Of a stretch of 47,943 nucleotides of DNA, positions 33,989 through 42,664 are shown one piece after another. Numbering within the stretch: the first letter of the stretch is position 1; every line of letters begins with the position of its first letter. The DNA is taken from contig DGPL01000009.1 in assembly GCA_002390425.1 (NCBI GenBank), forward strand, positions 1-47,943, written 5' to 3'. The notes under the pieces are model-generated. The model saw only the letters and a program-made list of their open reading frames with translations. It ran no database searches and had not been told where the DNA came from. This stretch comes from Kordiimonadaceae bacterium UBA4441 (lineage in GTDB: Bacteria; Pseudomonadota; Alphaproteobacteria; Sphingomonadales; Emcibacteraceae). A program made the translations under genes and the position numbers.

Positions 33989-35918
33989 TGACTTGTGAAC
34001 TGGTTAAATCATTATGACCAAGGGCGTGAAGTGCTGTTCTAACGATATCCTCAGATGTTAAACCTGCCTGCTTATACATATCAGCAGGATTGCCTTGATC
34101 AATAAACACATCCGGCAACTTCATCGTGCGCACTTTAAGACCTGCTTCAAGCAGACCTTCATTTGATAAATAATCAAGTACATGACTTCCGAAACCACCA
34201 ATTGAACCTTCTTCAATGGTAATTAAAACTTCATGCTCAAGCGCAAGTTTTCTTATCATTTCAAGATCAAGCGGTTTCGCAAAACGCGCGTCCGCAACAG
34301 TGCAGCTCAACCCCTTAGCATTAAATTCATCGGCAGCCTCTAATGCTTCTTCCAGACGAGTACCAAGTGATAGAATTGCAATTTGCGTACCTTCACGAAC
34401 GATACGCCCTTTACCGATTTCAAGAACATCTCCTTGATCAGGTAATGTAACGCCCATTCCTTCTCCGCGTGGATAACGGACGGCCGATGGTCCACTATTA
34501 TGGGCCGCAGCCGTCGCAATCATATGCATTAGGTCTGCTTCATCAGCGGCCGCCATCACAACCATATTGGGCAGCGAAGCCAAATATGTTACGTCGAATG
34601 ATCCGGCATGTGTTGGGCCATCTGCGCCGACTAAGCCAGCACGATCAATGGCAAAACGAACCGGTAAATTTTGAACCGCTACATCATGAACCACTTGGTC
34701 ATATGCGCGCTGCAAAAATGTCGAATAAATAGTTGCAAAAGGTTTATATCCTTCACAGGCTAATCCCGCAGAAAATGTAACCGCATGCTGTTCCGCTATT
34801 CCAACATCGAAACAGCGATCTGGAAATTCTTCAGCAAATTTATCAAGTCCCGTACCAGATGGCATCGCTGCATTAATAGCAACAATTTTATCATCTTTTT
34901 TTGCTTCTGCGATTAGTGCTTTTGCAAATACACCCGTATAACTCGGCGCTTTAGCGGGTGATTTATTTTGCGTCCCCGTACTCACATCAAATGTTGATAC
35001 ACCGTGATATTTATCCGCAGCATTTTCAGCAAAACTATACCCTTTGCCTTTTTCCGTAACCACGTGAATTAAAATCGGCCCGCCACCAGCATCACGTACA
35101 TTTTCAAGTACCGGTAAAAGATGTTCCATATTATGTCCATCAACCGGACCAACATAATAAAAACCCAATTCTTCAAATAACGTACCACCCGTGGCCATTC
35201 CGCGCGCATATTCTTCTGCTTTTCTTGCGGTGTTGCTGATTGGTTTAGGAAATTTTTTGACTATGTTTTTTGCGAAATCACGCAAATTTAAAAATGAACG
35301 CGATGATAATAATCTGGCAAGATAGGCACTCATTGCGCCAACAGGCGGCGCAATCGACATATCATTATCATTTAAGATAACAATCAACCTGCTTTTAAGT
35401 GCACCGGCATTATTCATCGCTTCATATGCCATTCCGGCGCTCATTGCACCATCGCCAATAACAGCAATAACATTTTCTGGCGCATTTTCATCTTTACCCG
35501 CGTTTAAATCACGGGCAACCGCCATCCCTAATCCTGCAGAAATTGAAGTCGAACTATGGCCCGCACCAAAAGCATCATATTCACTTTCTTTGCGTTTAGT
35601 AAATCCAGCAAGGCCACCGCCTTTTCGGATCGTGTGCATTTGATCGCGACGACCAGTTAGTATTTTATGAGGGTAACATTGATGTCCCACATCCCAAATA
35701 AGTTTATCTTTTGGCGTATTAAATACATAGTGAATGGCCGTTGTAAGCTCAACCACACCAAGACCAGCACCCAAATGACCGCCTGTTCGAGAAACATTAT
35801 AAATCATGTCAGAACGAACTTCGTCAGCCAAATCTTTTAGTTGATCAGCCTCTAATTTTCGCACATCCTCTGGAAAATTAATTTCATCCAGTAATGGTGT
35901 ATTTGGTTTATCACTCAT
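33981..35918 (-). CDS. dxs: 1-deoxy-D-xylulose-5-phosphate synthase
   Basis: This TPP enzyme makes DXP from pyruvate and glyceraldehyde 3-phosphate, the first step of the MEP isoprenoid pathway. Its 645 residues are standard. GHLGAGLGVVELTTAIHYVF at the N-terminus, VIGDGAMSAGMAYEAMNNAG (Mg/TPP motif), MEHLLPVLENV, DVGIAEQHAVTFSAGLACEG (transketolase pyrimidine domain) and a C-terminal transketolase domain are all present. The ATG at 35918 has AGGTGAAG upstream. It follows ispA by 20 bases and overlaps tlyA, a classic isoprenoid operon. Confidence 0.96.
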   Translation of the reverse strand: MSDKPNTPLLDEINFPEDVRKLEADQLKDLADEVRSDMIYNVSRTGGHLGAGLGVVELTTAIHYVFNTPKDKLIWDVGHQCYPHKILTGRRDQMHTIRKGGGLAGFTKRKESEYDAFGAGHSSTSISAGLGMAVARDLNAGKDENAPENVIAVIGDGAMSAGMAYEAMNNAGALKSRLIVILNDNDMSIAPPVGAMSAYLARLLSSRSFLNLRDFAKNIVKKFPKPISNTARKAEEYARGMATGGTLFEELGFYYVGPVDGHNMEHLLPVLENVRDAGGGPILIHVVTEKGKGYSFAENAADKYHGVSTFDVSTGTQNKSPAKAPSYTGVFAKALIAEAKKDDKIVAINAAMPSGTGLDKFAEEFPDRCFDVGIAEQHAVTFSAGLACEGYKPFATIYSTFLQRAYDQVVHDVAVQNLPVRFAIDRAGLVGADGPTHAGSFDVTYLASLPNMVVMAAADEADLMHMIATAAAHNSGPSAVRYPRGEGMGVTLPDQGDVLEIGKGRIVREGTQIAILSLGTRLEEALEAADEFNAKGLSCTVADARFAKPLDLEMIRKLALEHEVLITIEEGSIGGFGSHVLDYLSNEGLLEAGLKVRTMKLPDVFIDQGNPADMYKQAGLTSEDIVRTALHALGHNDLTSSQVNG

Positions 35919-35938
35919 ATTTTATTCTTCACCTGACA

Positions 35939-36841
35939 CTAATGCGCGCGATTAATTACAAATTTCGCCAATGACTTCAAAACCTCGGATTTTTCATCAA
36001 AAACATCCATATGGCTTACTGCATTGTTTATTAACTCATCCGCCAGTGCTCTAGCCTCCTCGACCCCCTTGAAAGAAACAAGGGTAGCCTTCCCAGCCTC
36101 AATATCCTTACCAGCGGTCTTTCCAATGTCTTCTGAATTCCCCTCAATATCAAGAAGGTCATCTACAATTTGAAAAGCCAAACCAATATTTTCTGCATAC
36201 TTTTTCAACGCCATGCGCCGATCGTCGCTTACTTTAGCCAATATGGCACCGACTTCACAGGAAAAAATGATCAATTCACCAGTTTTCATGTTTTGCATAC
36301 GTATTATTTCGTCCTGTTGCAAGGATTGATTTTCAGCTTTTAAATCAATCATCTGTCCGCCAACCATGCCTTTTGCACCAATGGCACGGGATAAAGCCAA
36401 AATTAGATCGCAGCGAATTTCCGCATCAGAGTGGGTTTTTTCATCCGATAATATTTCAAATGCTAGCGTCAATAAAGCATCACCAGCAAGGATCGCTGTG
36501 GCATCATCATATTTTTTGTGCGTGGTAGGAAGACCACGCCTCATATTATCATCATCCATTGCGGGCAGATCATCGTGTATGAGTGAATAGGTATGCACGC
36601 ATTCTATTGCTGCCGCGACACGCAGTGCGCTTTCATTATCTATCGAAAAAAGAGCCGCAGACTGCACCACCAAGAAAGGACGAAGCCGCTTTCCACCAGC
36701 TAAAAGTGCATATCGCATCGCCTCAATGACATTTTCTTCCCGCCCTTCAGAAACCGGAAGAAGAGAAAGCATTTTATTTTCGATAACACTGGCGAAATCT
36801 TTAAGTGATTTTTGTGCCAGTTCTGCAGAACAGTCTGACAT
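35939..36841 (-). CDS. ispA: Geranyl/farnesyl diphosphate synthase
   Basis: The protein has 300 residues of the short-chain isoprenyl diphosphate synthase family. Both aspartate-rich motifs are intact: LIHDDLPAMDDDN (about residue 92) and VDDLLDIEG (about residue 231). LLAGGKRLRPFLV and GMVGGQMIDLKAE are typical of IspA. Known product is (E,E)-farnesyl diphosphate. Its ATG directly follows the xseB stop with no gap (TAA-ATG), so it is translationally coupled to xseB. Confidence 0.95.
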   Translation of the reverse strand: MSDCSAELAQKSLKDFASVIENKMLSLLPVSEGREENVIEAMRYALLAGGKRLRPFLVVQSAALFSIDNESALRVAAAIECVHTYSLIHDDLPAMDDDNMRRGLPTTHKKYDDATAILAGDALLTLAFEILSDEKTHSDAEIRCDLILALSRAIGAKGMVGGQMIDLKAENQSLQQDEIIRMQNMKTGELIIFSCEVGAILAKVSDDRRMALKKYAENIGLAFQIVDDLLDIEGNSEDIGKTAGKDIEAGKATLVSFKGVEEARALADELINNAVSHMDVFDEKSEVLKSLAKFVINRAH

Positions 36842-37111
36842 TTAATTTTCGCCGTCAAGAGGTGACGTATTTAACGCACCATTCCCTGATTTGGTAATTT
36901 TCTCAATGCGCGCAGTGGCATCTTTTAATTTTTCATCACAATGGGCTCTTAATTGTGTGCCACGTGTGTAAATATCGATGGATTTTTCAAGCGAAACTTG
37001 GCCACTTTCAAGATTTCTTACGATTTCTTCTAGTGCCCCTAGTGCTTCTTCAAAGTCCATCGCTTTTATATCATCTGGAATATCGACTTTTTTATCTGTG
37101 CTTGTTGCCAA
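36842..37111 (-). CDS. xseB: Exodeoxyribonuclease VII small subunit
   Basis: The 89-residue helical protein has the hallmark core MDFEEALGALEEIVRNLESG and LEKSIDIYTRGTQLRAHCDEKL. XseB binds XseA to form ExoVII, which degrades single-stranded DNA; xseA is not in the window. The start is a TTG at 37111 with AGGAG about 7 bases upstream; no ATG is available before the conserved core. A 51-base gap separates it from the deacetylase-like gene. Confidence 0.92.
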   Translation of the reverse strand: MATSTDKKVDIPDDIKAMDFEEALGALEEIVRNLESGQVSLEKSIDIYTRGTQLRAHCDEKLKDATARIEKITKSGNGALNTSPLDGEN

Positions 37112-37162
37112 AACTTGCTCCTGCGATCTTTTGAATCATTAAATTAACTTATAGCGGAAAAG

Positions 37163-38089
37163 TCACTCATCCATCAATGCAGAAACGTGCGCTTTCGCAC
37201 ATTCCCCTAAAATACCAAGATTATACCCACCCTCTAAAGTCGAAACCACCCGCCCTTTTGCATATTTTTTTGCAATATTCATAAGCTGCTTTGTCGACCA
37301 ATAATAATCTTCAGTTTCTAAATTAAGGTCAGCGAGCGGATCAAGCGCGTGAGCATCAAACCCTGCCGAAATAATTACCAAATCTGGTTTAAAATCCTCT
37401 AATTCTGGCAATATACGACTTTCGAAAGCGCGCCTAAAAGCATTACTGCCACTTCCTGCTGCTAATGGAACATTAACAATAACACCTTTGCCTTGATCAT
37501 GAAGATGTCCGGTTCCTGGATATAAAGGCGATTGATGGGTTGAACCATAAAGTAATCCCTTGGTTCTTTCAGCTACCGTTTGTGTGCCGTTTCCGTGATG
37601 AACATCAAAATCAATAATGGCTACTCTATGCATGAAATGGTTATTGCGCGCATATAATGCTCCAATTGCCGCTGAATTAAAGAGACAAAACCCCATCGAT
37701 TGATCCGGTTCCGCGTGATGACCAGGAGGTCTAACGGCACAAAAAGCGTTCCCTATATCCCCCTTAATCACCAAATCTATTGCGTGACAAACTGCCCCGG
37801 CTGCTCTTAGTGCTGCTCTTTCTGATCCATTTGAAAGATATGTATCTCCATCGATCATGGCATTATTTTTTTCAGGTAAATTATTATTTATTTTTTGAAG
37901 AAGATCCTCATCATGGACTAATTTAATTTGGCCGCTTGTAGCTAATGGCGCATTTAATCGGATCAAACCATCAAACTTTTCATCCTCTAACGCACTGGTC
38001 ACCCTTTCTAGTCTTTCTACACACTCTGGGTGTCCAAGAGGTGAAATATGATCCAAACAATCAGAATGAGTGATTAAGGCCGTTGTCAT
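37163..38089 (-). CDS. Histone-deacetylase-superfamily amidohydrolase
   Basis: The protein has 308 residues. Zn-site and active-site motifs are intact: RPPGHHAEPDQSMGFCLFN (His pair), IDFDVHHGNGT (Asp-x-His), SAGFDAHALDPLADL (second Asp) and LEGGYNLGI (Tyr). The bacterial family includes acetoin-utilisation (AcuC), acetylpolyamine and lysine deacetylases; the substrate is unknown. The start ATG overlaps the stop of the upstream acyl-CoA ligase gene (ATGA, 4 bases), so it is translationally coupled to it. This class I-type deacetylase gene commonly sits before xseB-ispA-dxs in Alphaproteobacteria. Confidence 0.9.
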   Translation of the reverse strand: MTTALITHSDCLDHISPLGHPECVERLERVTSALEDEKFDGLIRLNAPLATSGQIKLVHDEDLLQKINNNLPEKNNAMIDGDTYLSNGSERAALRAAGAVCHAIDLVIKGDIGNAFCAVRPPGHHAEPDQSMGFCLFNSAAIGALYARNNHFMHRVAIIDFDVHHGNGTQTVAERTKGLLYGSTHQSPLYPGTGHLHDQGKGVIVNVPLAAGSGSNAFRRAFESRILPELEDFKPDLVIISAGFDAHALDPLADLNLETEDYYWSTKQLMNIAKKYAKGRVVSTLEGGYNLGILGECAKAHVSALMDE

Positions 38090-39780
38090 TTTGTCGCTTT
38101 GGACGCTTCATATATTGCTTTTTCTTCTGCAACCAATTCTTTTTTCGATAGCTTACCCACCATGGTCTTAGGCAGTTCATCACGAAATTCAATCTGTGAT
38201 GGTCTTTCATGTTTTCCGATTTTGGGTTTAATGAATGCCATTAATTCATCGGCTGTAATCGGATCAATAGTGGTTCGCAATTTGACGAATGCTTTAGGTG
38301 TTTCTCCTAAATAATCATCAGGAATACCAATAACTGTTGTTTCTTCCACTGCAGGATGGTCATTAATAGCTTCTTCGATTGTACGGGGGAAAACATTAAA
38401 ACCACCCACCAGAATTAAATCTTTATCCCGGTCAAGAATGTAAGTGAAACCATTTTCATCCATTTTGCCGACGTCCCCGGTTCTTAATGCACCATCAATC
38501 ATCACTTCTGCCGTTGCATCATCCCGTTTCCAGTATCCTTTCATGACCTGTGGACCGCGCACACATATTTCGCCAACTTCACCAACAGGTAAAATTTTTC
38601 CTTTTTCCTCTCGGTCCATTATGAAAGCTTCTGTACCCGGAAGTGGGAAACCTATCGATCCGGGGATAGTACCCCCACCTATAGGACTAGCATGCGTTAC
38701 AGGGGACGCTTCCGTTAATCCGTAACCTTCGGTAATTTCCAAACCAAATCGATTCATATATAAATTCCATAAATCAACGGGAAGCGGCGCGCCGCCGGAC
38801 ATGGCCATTTTAATCTTACCAATGCCAATATTATCCGCACCTTTATGATTAGCGATTGCCGTATACATTGTCGGTACGCCGGAAAAAAGGGTGATATTTT
38901 CCTTGGTTAATAATTTTACGGCATCTTCTAATTCAAATTTCGGCACAATCACTATCCTTGCACCAACCTTAAGCCCCATATTCAAGACAACTGTTAATGC
39001 AAATATATGAAAGAAAGGCAGAAAAGCAGCAACATTTTCTGTGCCAAATTCAAGCATAGGCGGCCAAATTTCAAGCTGTCTCATATTGATATATAGATTG
39101 GAATGACTAAGCATTGCACCTTTTGGTACACCCGTGGTTCCACCAGTATACTGCAATACGGCTATATCTTCATCCGGGTTAATTTCGACAGGTGTAATCT
39201 TACCGTCATTTTCAAATAACGAATTATAATCGACGTAATTATCATCCTTTACCACTTTGGCAATAGCGCTGGATTTAAATAATTTAAAAAGAATATTTTT
39301 TGGAAAGGGTAAGGCCTCTGAGAAATCAGCAACAATTAATTTTCTTATACCCGTTTCAGACACGACCCTTTTCATTTTGGGATAAAGAGCATCCAGATTT
39401 AACGTAACCATAATTTCAGTATCAGAATTTTCGGCTTGGAATTTTAACTCACTTTCAGAATAAAGCGGGCTATAACTTACAACTGTCCCACCAATTTTCG
39501 AAATGGCAAAAAAGGCAACAATAAAATGCGGACAGTTCGGAAGAAATAAACCGACTTTAGTTCCTGTTTTAACGCCTAACTCCTGTAATGCTTTAGCCGC
39601 TTTATTTACCTGATCTTGAAGTTCGCCATAAGTGAAGGATTTACCCAAAAAATCTAAAGCAATATTATTAGGTACTTTATTTGCCGTTTCATCTATCAGA
39701 GTGCTTAAAGGTTTTCCTTCAAATTCTTGATCCCATTTTACATGGTCCGGGTATTTTTTTAACCAAGGATGTTCGATCAT
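38086..39780 (-). CDS. Long-chain acyl-CoA synthetase (AMP-forming)
   Basis: The protein has 564 residues. YTGGTTGVPKGAMLSH is the P-loop, EGYGLTEASPV the A5 motif, LRTGDVGKMDENGFTYILDR the A7 region and PKTMVGKLSKKEL carries the catalytic Lys near the C-terminus. The opening HPWLKKYPDHVKWD is typical of alphaproteobacterial FadD-type ligases. It activates fatty acids to acyl-CoA for beta-oxidation or lipid synthesis, at the inner membrane or in the cytosol. An acyl-CoA dehydrogenase gene lies 26 bases upstream, supporting a fatty-acid-degradation pair. Confidence 0.92.
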   Translation of the reverse strand: MIEHPWLKKYPDHVKWDQEFEGKPLSTLIDETANKVPNNIALDFLGKSFTYGELQDQVNKAAKALQELGVKTGTKVGLFLPNCPHFIVAFFAISKIGGTVVSYSPLYSESELKFQAENSDTEIMVTLNLDALYPKMKRVVSETGIRKLIVADFSEALPFPKNILFKLFKSSAIAKVVKDDNYVDYNSLFENDGKITPVEINPDEDIAVLQYTGGTTGVPKGAMLSHSNLYINMRQLEIWPPMLEFGTENVAAFLPFFHIFALTVVLNMGLKVGARIVIVPKFELEDAVKLLTKENITLFSGVPTMYTAIANHKGADNIGIGKIKMAMSGGAPLPVDLWNLYMNRFGLEITEGYGLTEASPVTHASPIGGGTIPGSIGFPLPGTEAFIMDREEKGKILPVGEVGEICVRGPQVMKGYWKRDDATAEVMIDGALRTGDVGKMDENGFTYILDRDKDLILVGGFNVFPRTIEEAINDHPAVEETTVIGIPDDYLGETPKAFVKLRTTIDPITADELMAFIKPKIGKHERPSQIEFRDELPKTMVGKLSKKELVAEEKAIYEASKATK

Positions 39781-39806
39781 ATTTTTCTCTCTATATTTTT
39801 TAAAAT

Positions 39807-41594
39807 TTACGCGAAATTATTTTTATCTATCGCGTAGAATAATTCATCCCCTGCTTTTATTGCTTCTGCTAAACCTAAAACGGTCGGAACGATCTGTTCC
39901 GCATAATACCTAGACGTGATAATTTTACCTTCTAAAAATTCTTTATCACTATCCCCATTATCCAATCTATTTCGCGCAGACAATGCCCCTTTTGCCATTA
40001 AATAGCATCCCACTGCCGTACTCAACATTCTTAAATATGGAACGGATCCCGCCATTGTATTCGTTATGCTTTCATTATGCTGACTGAGCAGCCATTCGGC
40101 ACATTCTTTCGACATTGCAGTTATCTTACTTAAATTTTTCTTTATTACTGCAAACTCTATGGTTTCAGGAAGTTTTTCCGTAAAGTTAGATATTTCATCA
40201 TGCAATGCGCGCCAATGTTTTCCATTATCTATTGATAACTTACGCCCAACAAGATCCATTGCCTGAATGCCATTGGTGCCTTCATAAATAGCATTGATCC
40301 TTGCGTCTCTATAAACTTGCGCGATACCCGTTTCTTCAATATATCCCATTCCACCAAAAATTTGCATCGCCAAAGATGAGTTTTCAATCCCTAAATCAGA
40401 ACCATATGCTTTTGATAAAGGCGTCAACAAATCAGCAAGACCGCGATATTTTTCTGCGGTTTTCTCATCTGGATGATGTTGTGCCAGATCGATTGATTTG
40501 GCATTTAAATAGGCTATTGCACGTACGGCTTCAGTGGTTGATTTAATCGTCATTAACATTCGTCGTACATCCGGATGTTCAATAATCGGTGATTGATTAC
40601 GTGTTTTTAATGACATCCCTTGAACACGTTCATTGGCATATTCAAGCGCCATTTGATAGGCTCTCTCGGACAAAGCAACGCCTTGAGAGCCAACGGCAAG
40701 ACGCGCATCATTCATCATCGTGAACATCGTCATCATGCCTTTATTTTCTTCACCGATTAAATATCCAACACATTGATTATTATCACCATAAGACATGGTA
40801 CAAGTTGGACTACCATGAATACCCATTTTATGCTCAAGAGATACACAAGTCAGATCGTTTCTTTTTCCAAGACTGCCATCGTCATTAATTATATATTTTG
40901 GTACGATAAAAAGACTTATACCCCGTGTTCCTTCTGGTGCATCAGGCAATCTCGCGAGAACTAGGTGAATAATATTCTCTGCCATCTCGTGTTCACCGTA
41001 CGTAATATATATTTTTTGACCTTTAATAAGATAACTGCCATCAGATTGTTTCTGTGCTTTTGATCTTAAAGCGCCTACATCTGATCCCGCATTTGGTTCA
41101 GTCAAATTCATTGTTCCTGACCATACACCAGAAACCAATTTCTCAAGATATGTGTTTTTCTGCTCTTCGGTACCATGTTTTCCAATAGCGAGGATGGCAC
41201 TAGAGGTTAACATCGGGCATAAACTAAAGGATGAGTTTGCGCTTTCCACCATTTCCGTAATCGGCAAACCTAATGCGTGCGGCAGCCCTTGACCACCATA
41301 TTCTATATTTGCCGTAATTCCATTCCAGCCATTCTCACAGTATTGTTGATATGCTTCTTTAAATCCCGGAGGTGTGGTTACAACACCATCTGAAACGGTC
41401 GAAGGATTTAAATCCCCAATACGATTAAGAGGAGATAATACATCTCCCGTAAACTTTGCTCCTTCAATTAAAATCGCTTCAATTAGATCATCATCTGCAT
41501 CTTGAAATTTTTCCAATGAAGTCACTTCTTTGACATCAATTACATCATTCAATGTAAAATTCATTTCTTTGACAGGAGCTTGATAATCAGACAT
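39807..41594 (-). CDS. Acyl-CoA dehydrogenase (long, DmdC/FadE-like class)
   Basis: The protein has 595 residues, longer than classical 380-residue enzymes. It carries the extra C-terminal domain seen in the 'acyl-CoA dehydrogenase C-terminal domain' group that includes DmdC (3-methylmercaptopropionyl-CoA dehydrogenase). MNLTEPNAGSDVGALRSKA is the FAD/substrate region, SLEHKMGIHGSPTC the second, QIFGGMGYIEETGIAQVYRDA the third, and YEGTNGIQAMDLVGRKL supplies the catalytic Glu. The adjacent ligase is a generic long-chain type rather than DmdB, and no crotonase (DmdD) is nearby, so a fatty-acyl substrate is the more cautious call. Confidence 0.92.
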   Translation of the reverse strand: MSDYQAPVKEMNFTLNDVIDVKEVTSLEKFQDADDDLIEAILIEGAKFTGDVLSPLNRIGDLNPSTVSDGVVTTPPGFKEAYQQYCENGWNGITANIEYGGQGLPHALGLPITEMVESANSSFSLCPMLTSSAILAIGKHGTEEQKNTYLEKLVSGVWSGTMNLTEPNAGSDVGALRSKAQKQSDGSYLIKGQKIYITYGEHEMAENIIHLVLARLPDAPEGTRGISLFIVPKYIINDDGSLGKRNDLTCVSLEHKMGIHGSPTCTMSYGDNNQCVGYLIGEENKGMMTMFTMMNDARLAVGSQGVALSERAYQMALEYANERVQGMSLKTRNQSPIIEHPDVRRMLMTIKSTTEAVRAIAYLNAKSIDLAQHHPDEKTAEKYRGLADLLTPLSKAYGSDLGIENSSLAMQIFGGMGYIEETGIAQVYRDARINAIYEGTNGIQAMDLVGRKLSIDNGKHWRALHDEISNFTEKLPETIEFAVIKKNLSKITAMSKECAEWLLSQHNESITNTMAGSVPYLRMLSTAVGCYLMAKGALSARNRLDNGDSDKEFLEGKIITSRYYAEQIVPTVLGLAEAIKAGDELFYAIDKNNFA

Positions 41595-41690
41595 TCTTTT
41601 ATTCTCTATTATTGATACGGACTTGTTAAGTTACGTCATACCAATTATAGAACAGTATTAAGGAAAAATATTCAAGCATATTGAAGCATA

Positions 41691-42662
41691 ATGGCAAAGA
41701 GTCGTATTTATAAACCCACAGCAGAAGCCATAATCATGGCCTCTGACATTCTTAAAAAAGGAGAGGTTGTCTCTTTCCCGACTGAAACCGTTTATGGACT
41801 TGGAGCTGATGCCACTAATTCAGATGCAATAGCCAAAATATTTTCGGCAAAAAACAGACCTTCATTTAATCCACTTATAATCCATTTACCCAATACTCAA
41901 ATGGTTGAAAAGTATGTTGAGCTTTCGCAGCTTACTAAAGATCTTTCAAATATTTTTTGGCCGGGTCCTTTTACGATGGTATTACCACTTAAAAAGAATA
42001 GTGGAATTTCAACATTGATAACTGCCGGATTAGAGACGGTGGCCATAAGAGTACCATCACATCCTGTTGCACATACCTTATTGAATGAATTTAATGGCCC
42101 AATCGCTGCACCAAGCGCCAATAAATCGGGTCAAATTAGCCCAACGACAGCACAACATGTTGATCAAGAATTTGGTGATGAATTAGAACTAATTATTGAT
42201 GGCGGCCCTTGCGACAACGGACTTGAGAGCACAATTGTTAAGGTTGTTTATGACCAACTTACAATATTAAGGCCCGGCAATGTCACAGTAGAAGAAATCC
42301 AAGAAAAAATAGAAGTTAAAATAGTAACCGACACACAACCAACAGATAATCCAATCGCACCAGGACAGTTAAAAAGTCATTACGCGCCAAACGCGAATGT
42401 GCGGCTTAATGTCATAAACCCTGAGATGAATGAAGCATATCTTGCTTTTGGTGATACTAACCAAGTTGAAAATATGCTAAATCTTAGCCCAAGTGGTGAT
42501 CTAGAAGAAGCAGCTTCGAATTTATTTTCTATGATGCGCTCATTAGATCAATTAAATTTAAAAACAATTTCGGTTGCCCCTATTCCTAAATCAGGGGTGG
42601 GTGTAGCCATAAATGACAGATTAGAGCGCGCCGCTGCGCCTAAGGATTTACTAAAGGATTAA
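41691..42662 (+). CDS. Threonylcarbamoyl-AMP synthase (Sua5/TsaC2 type)
   Basis: The protein has 323 residues: an N-terminal YrdC-like catalytic domain (about 1-200) and a C-terminal Sua5 domain (about 220-323), joined by a linker with KSHYAPNANVRL. Motifs VVSFPTETVYGLGADATN, FSAKNRPSFNPL (K-x-R) and APSANKSGQISPTTA (S-x-N) are those that bind ATP and threonine. The enzyme makes threonylcarbamoyl-AMP for t6A37 on ANN-decoding tRNAs. It is divergent from the acyl-CoA dehydrogenase gene and 2 bases upstream of the next gene's GTG start. Confidence 0.92.
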   Translation: MAKSRIYKPTAEAIIMASDILKKGEVVSFPTETVYGLGADATNSDAIAKIFSAKNRPSFNPLIIHLPNTQMVEKYVELSQLTKDLSNIFWPGPFTMVLPLKKNSGISTLITAGLETVAIRVPSHPVAHTLLNEFNGPIAAPSANKSGQISPTTAQHVDQEFGDELELIIDGGPCDNGLESTIVKVVYDQLTILRPGNVTVEEIQEKIEVKIVTDTQPTDNPIAPGQLKSHYAPNANVRLNVINPEMNEAYLAFGDTNQVENMLNLSPSGDLEEAASNLFSMMRSLDQLNLKTISVAPIPKSGVGVAINDRLERAAAPKDLLKD

Positions 42663-42664
42663 AA

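Noticed and set aside
38086..41594. The ligase and acyl-CoA dehydrogenase as a DMSP-demethylation pair (DmdB/DmdC)
   Set aside because: The dehydrogenase length fits DmdC-like enzymes, but the ligase opens like long-chain FadD enzymes and no DmdD crotonase or DmdA is present.
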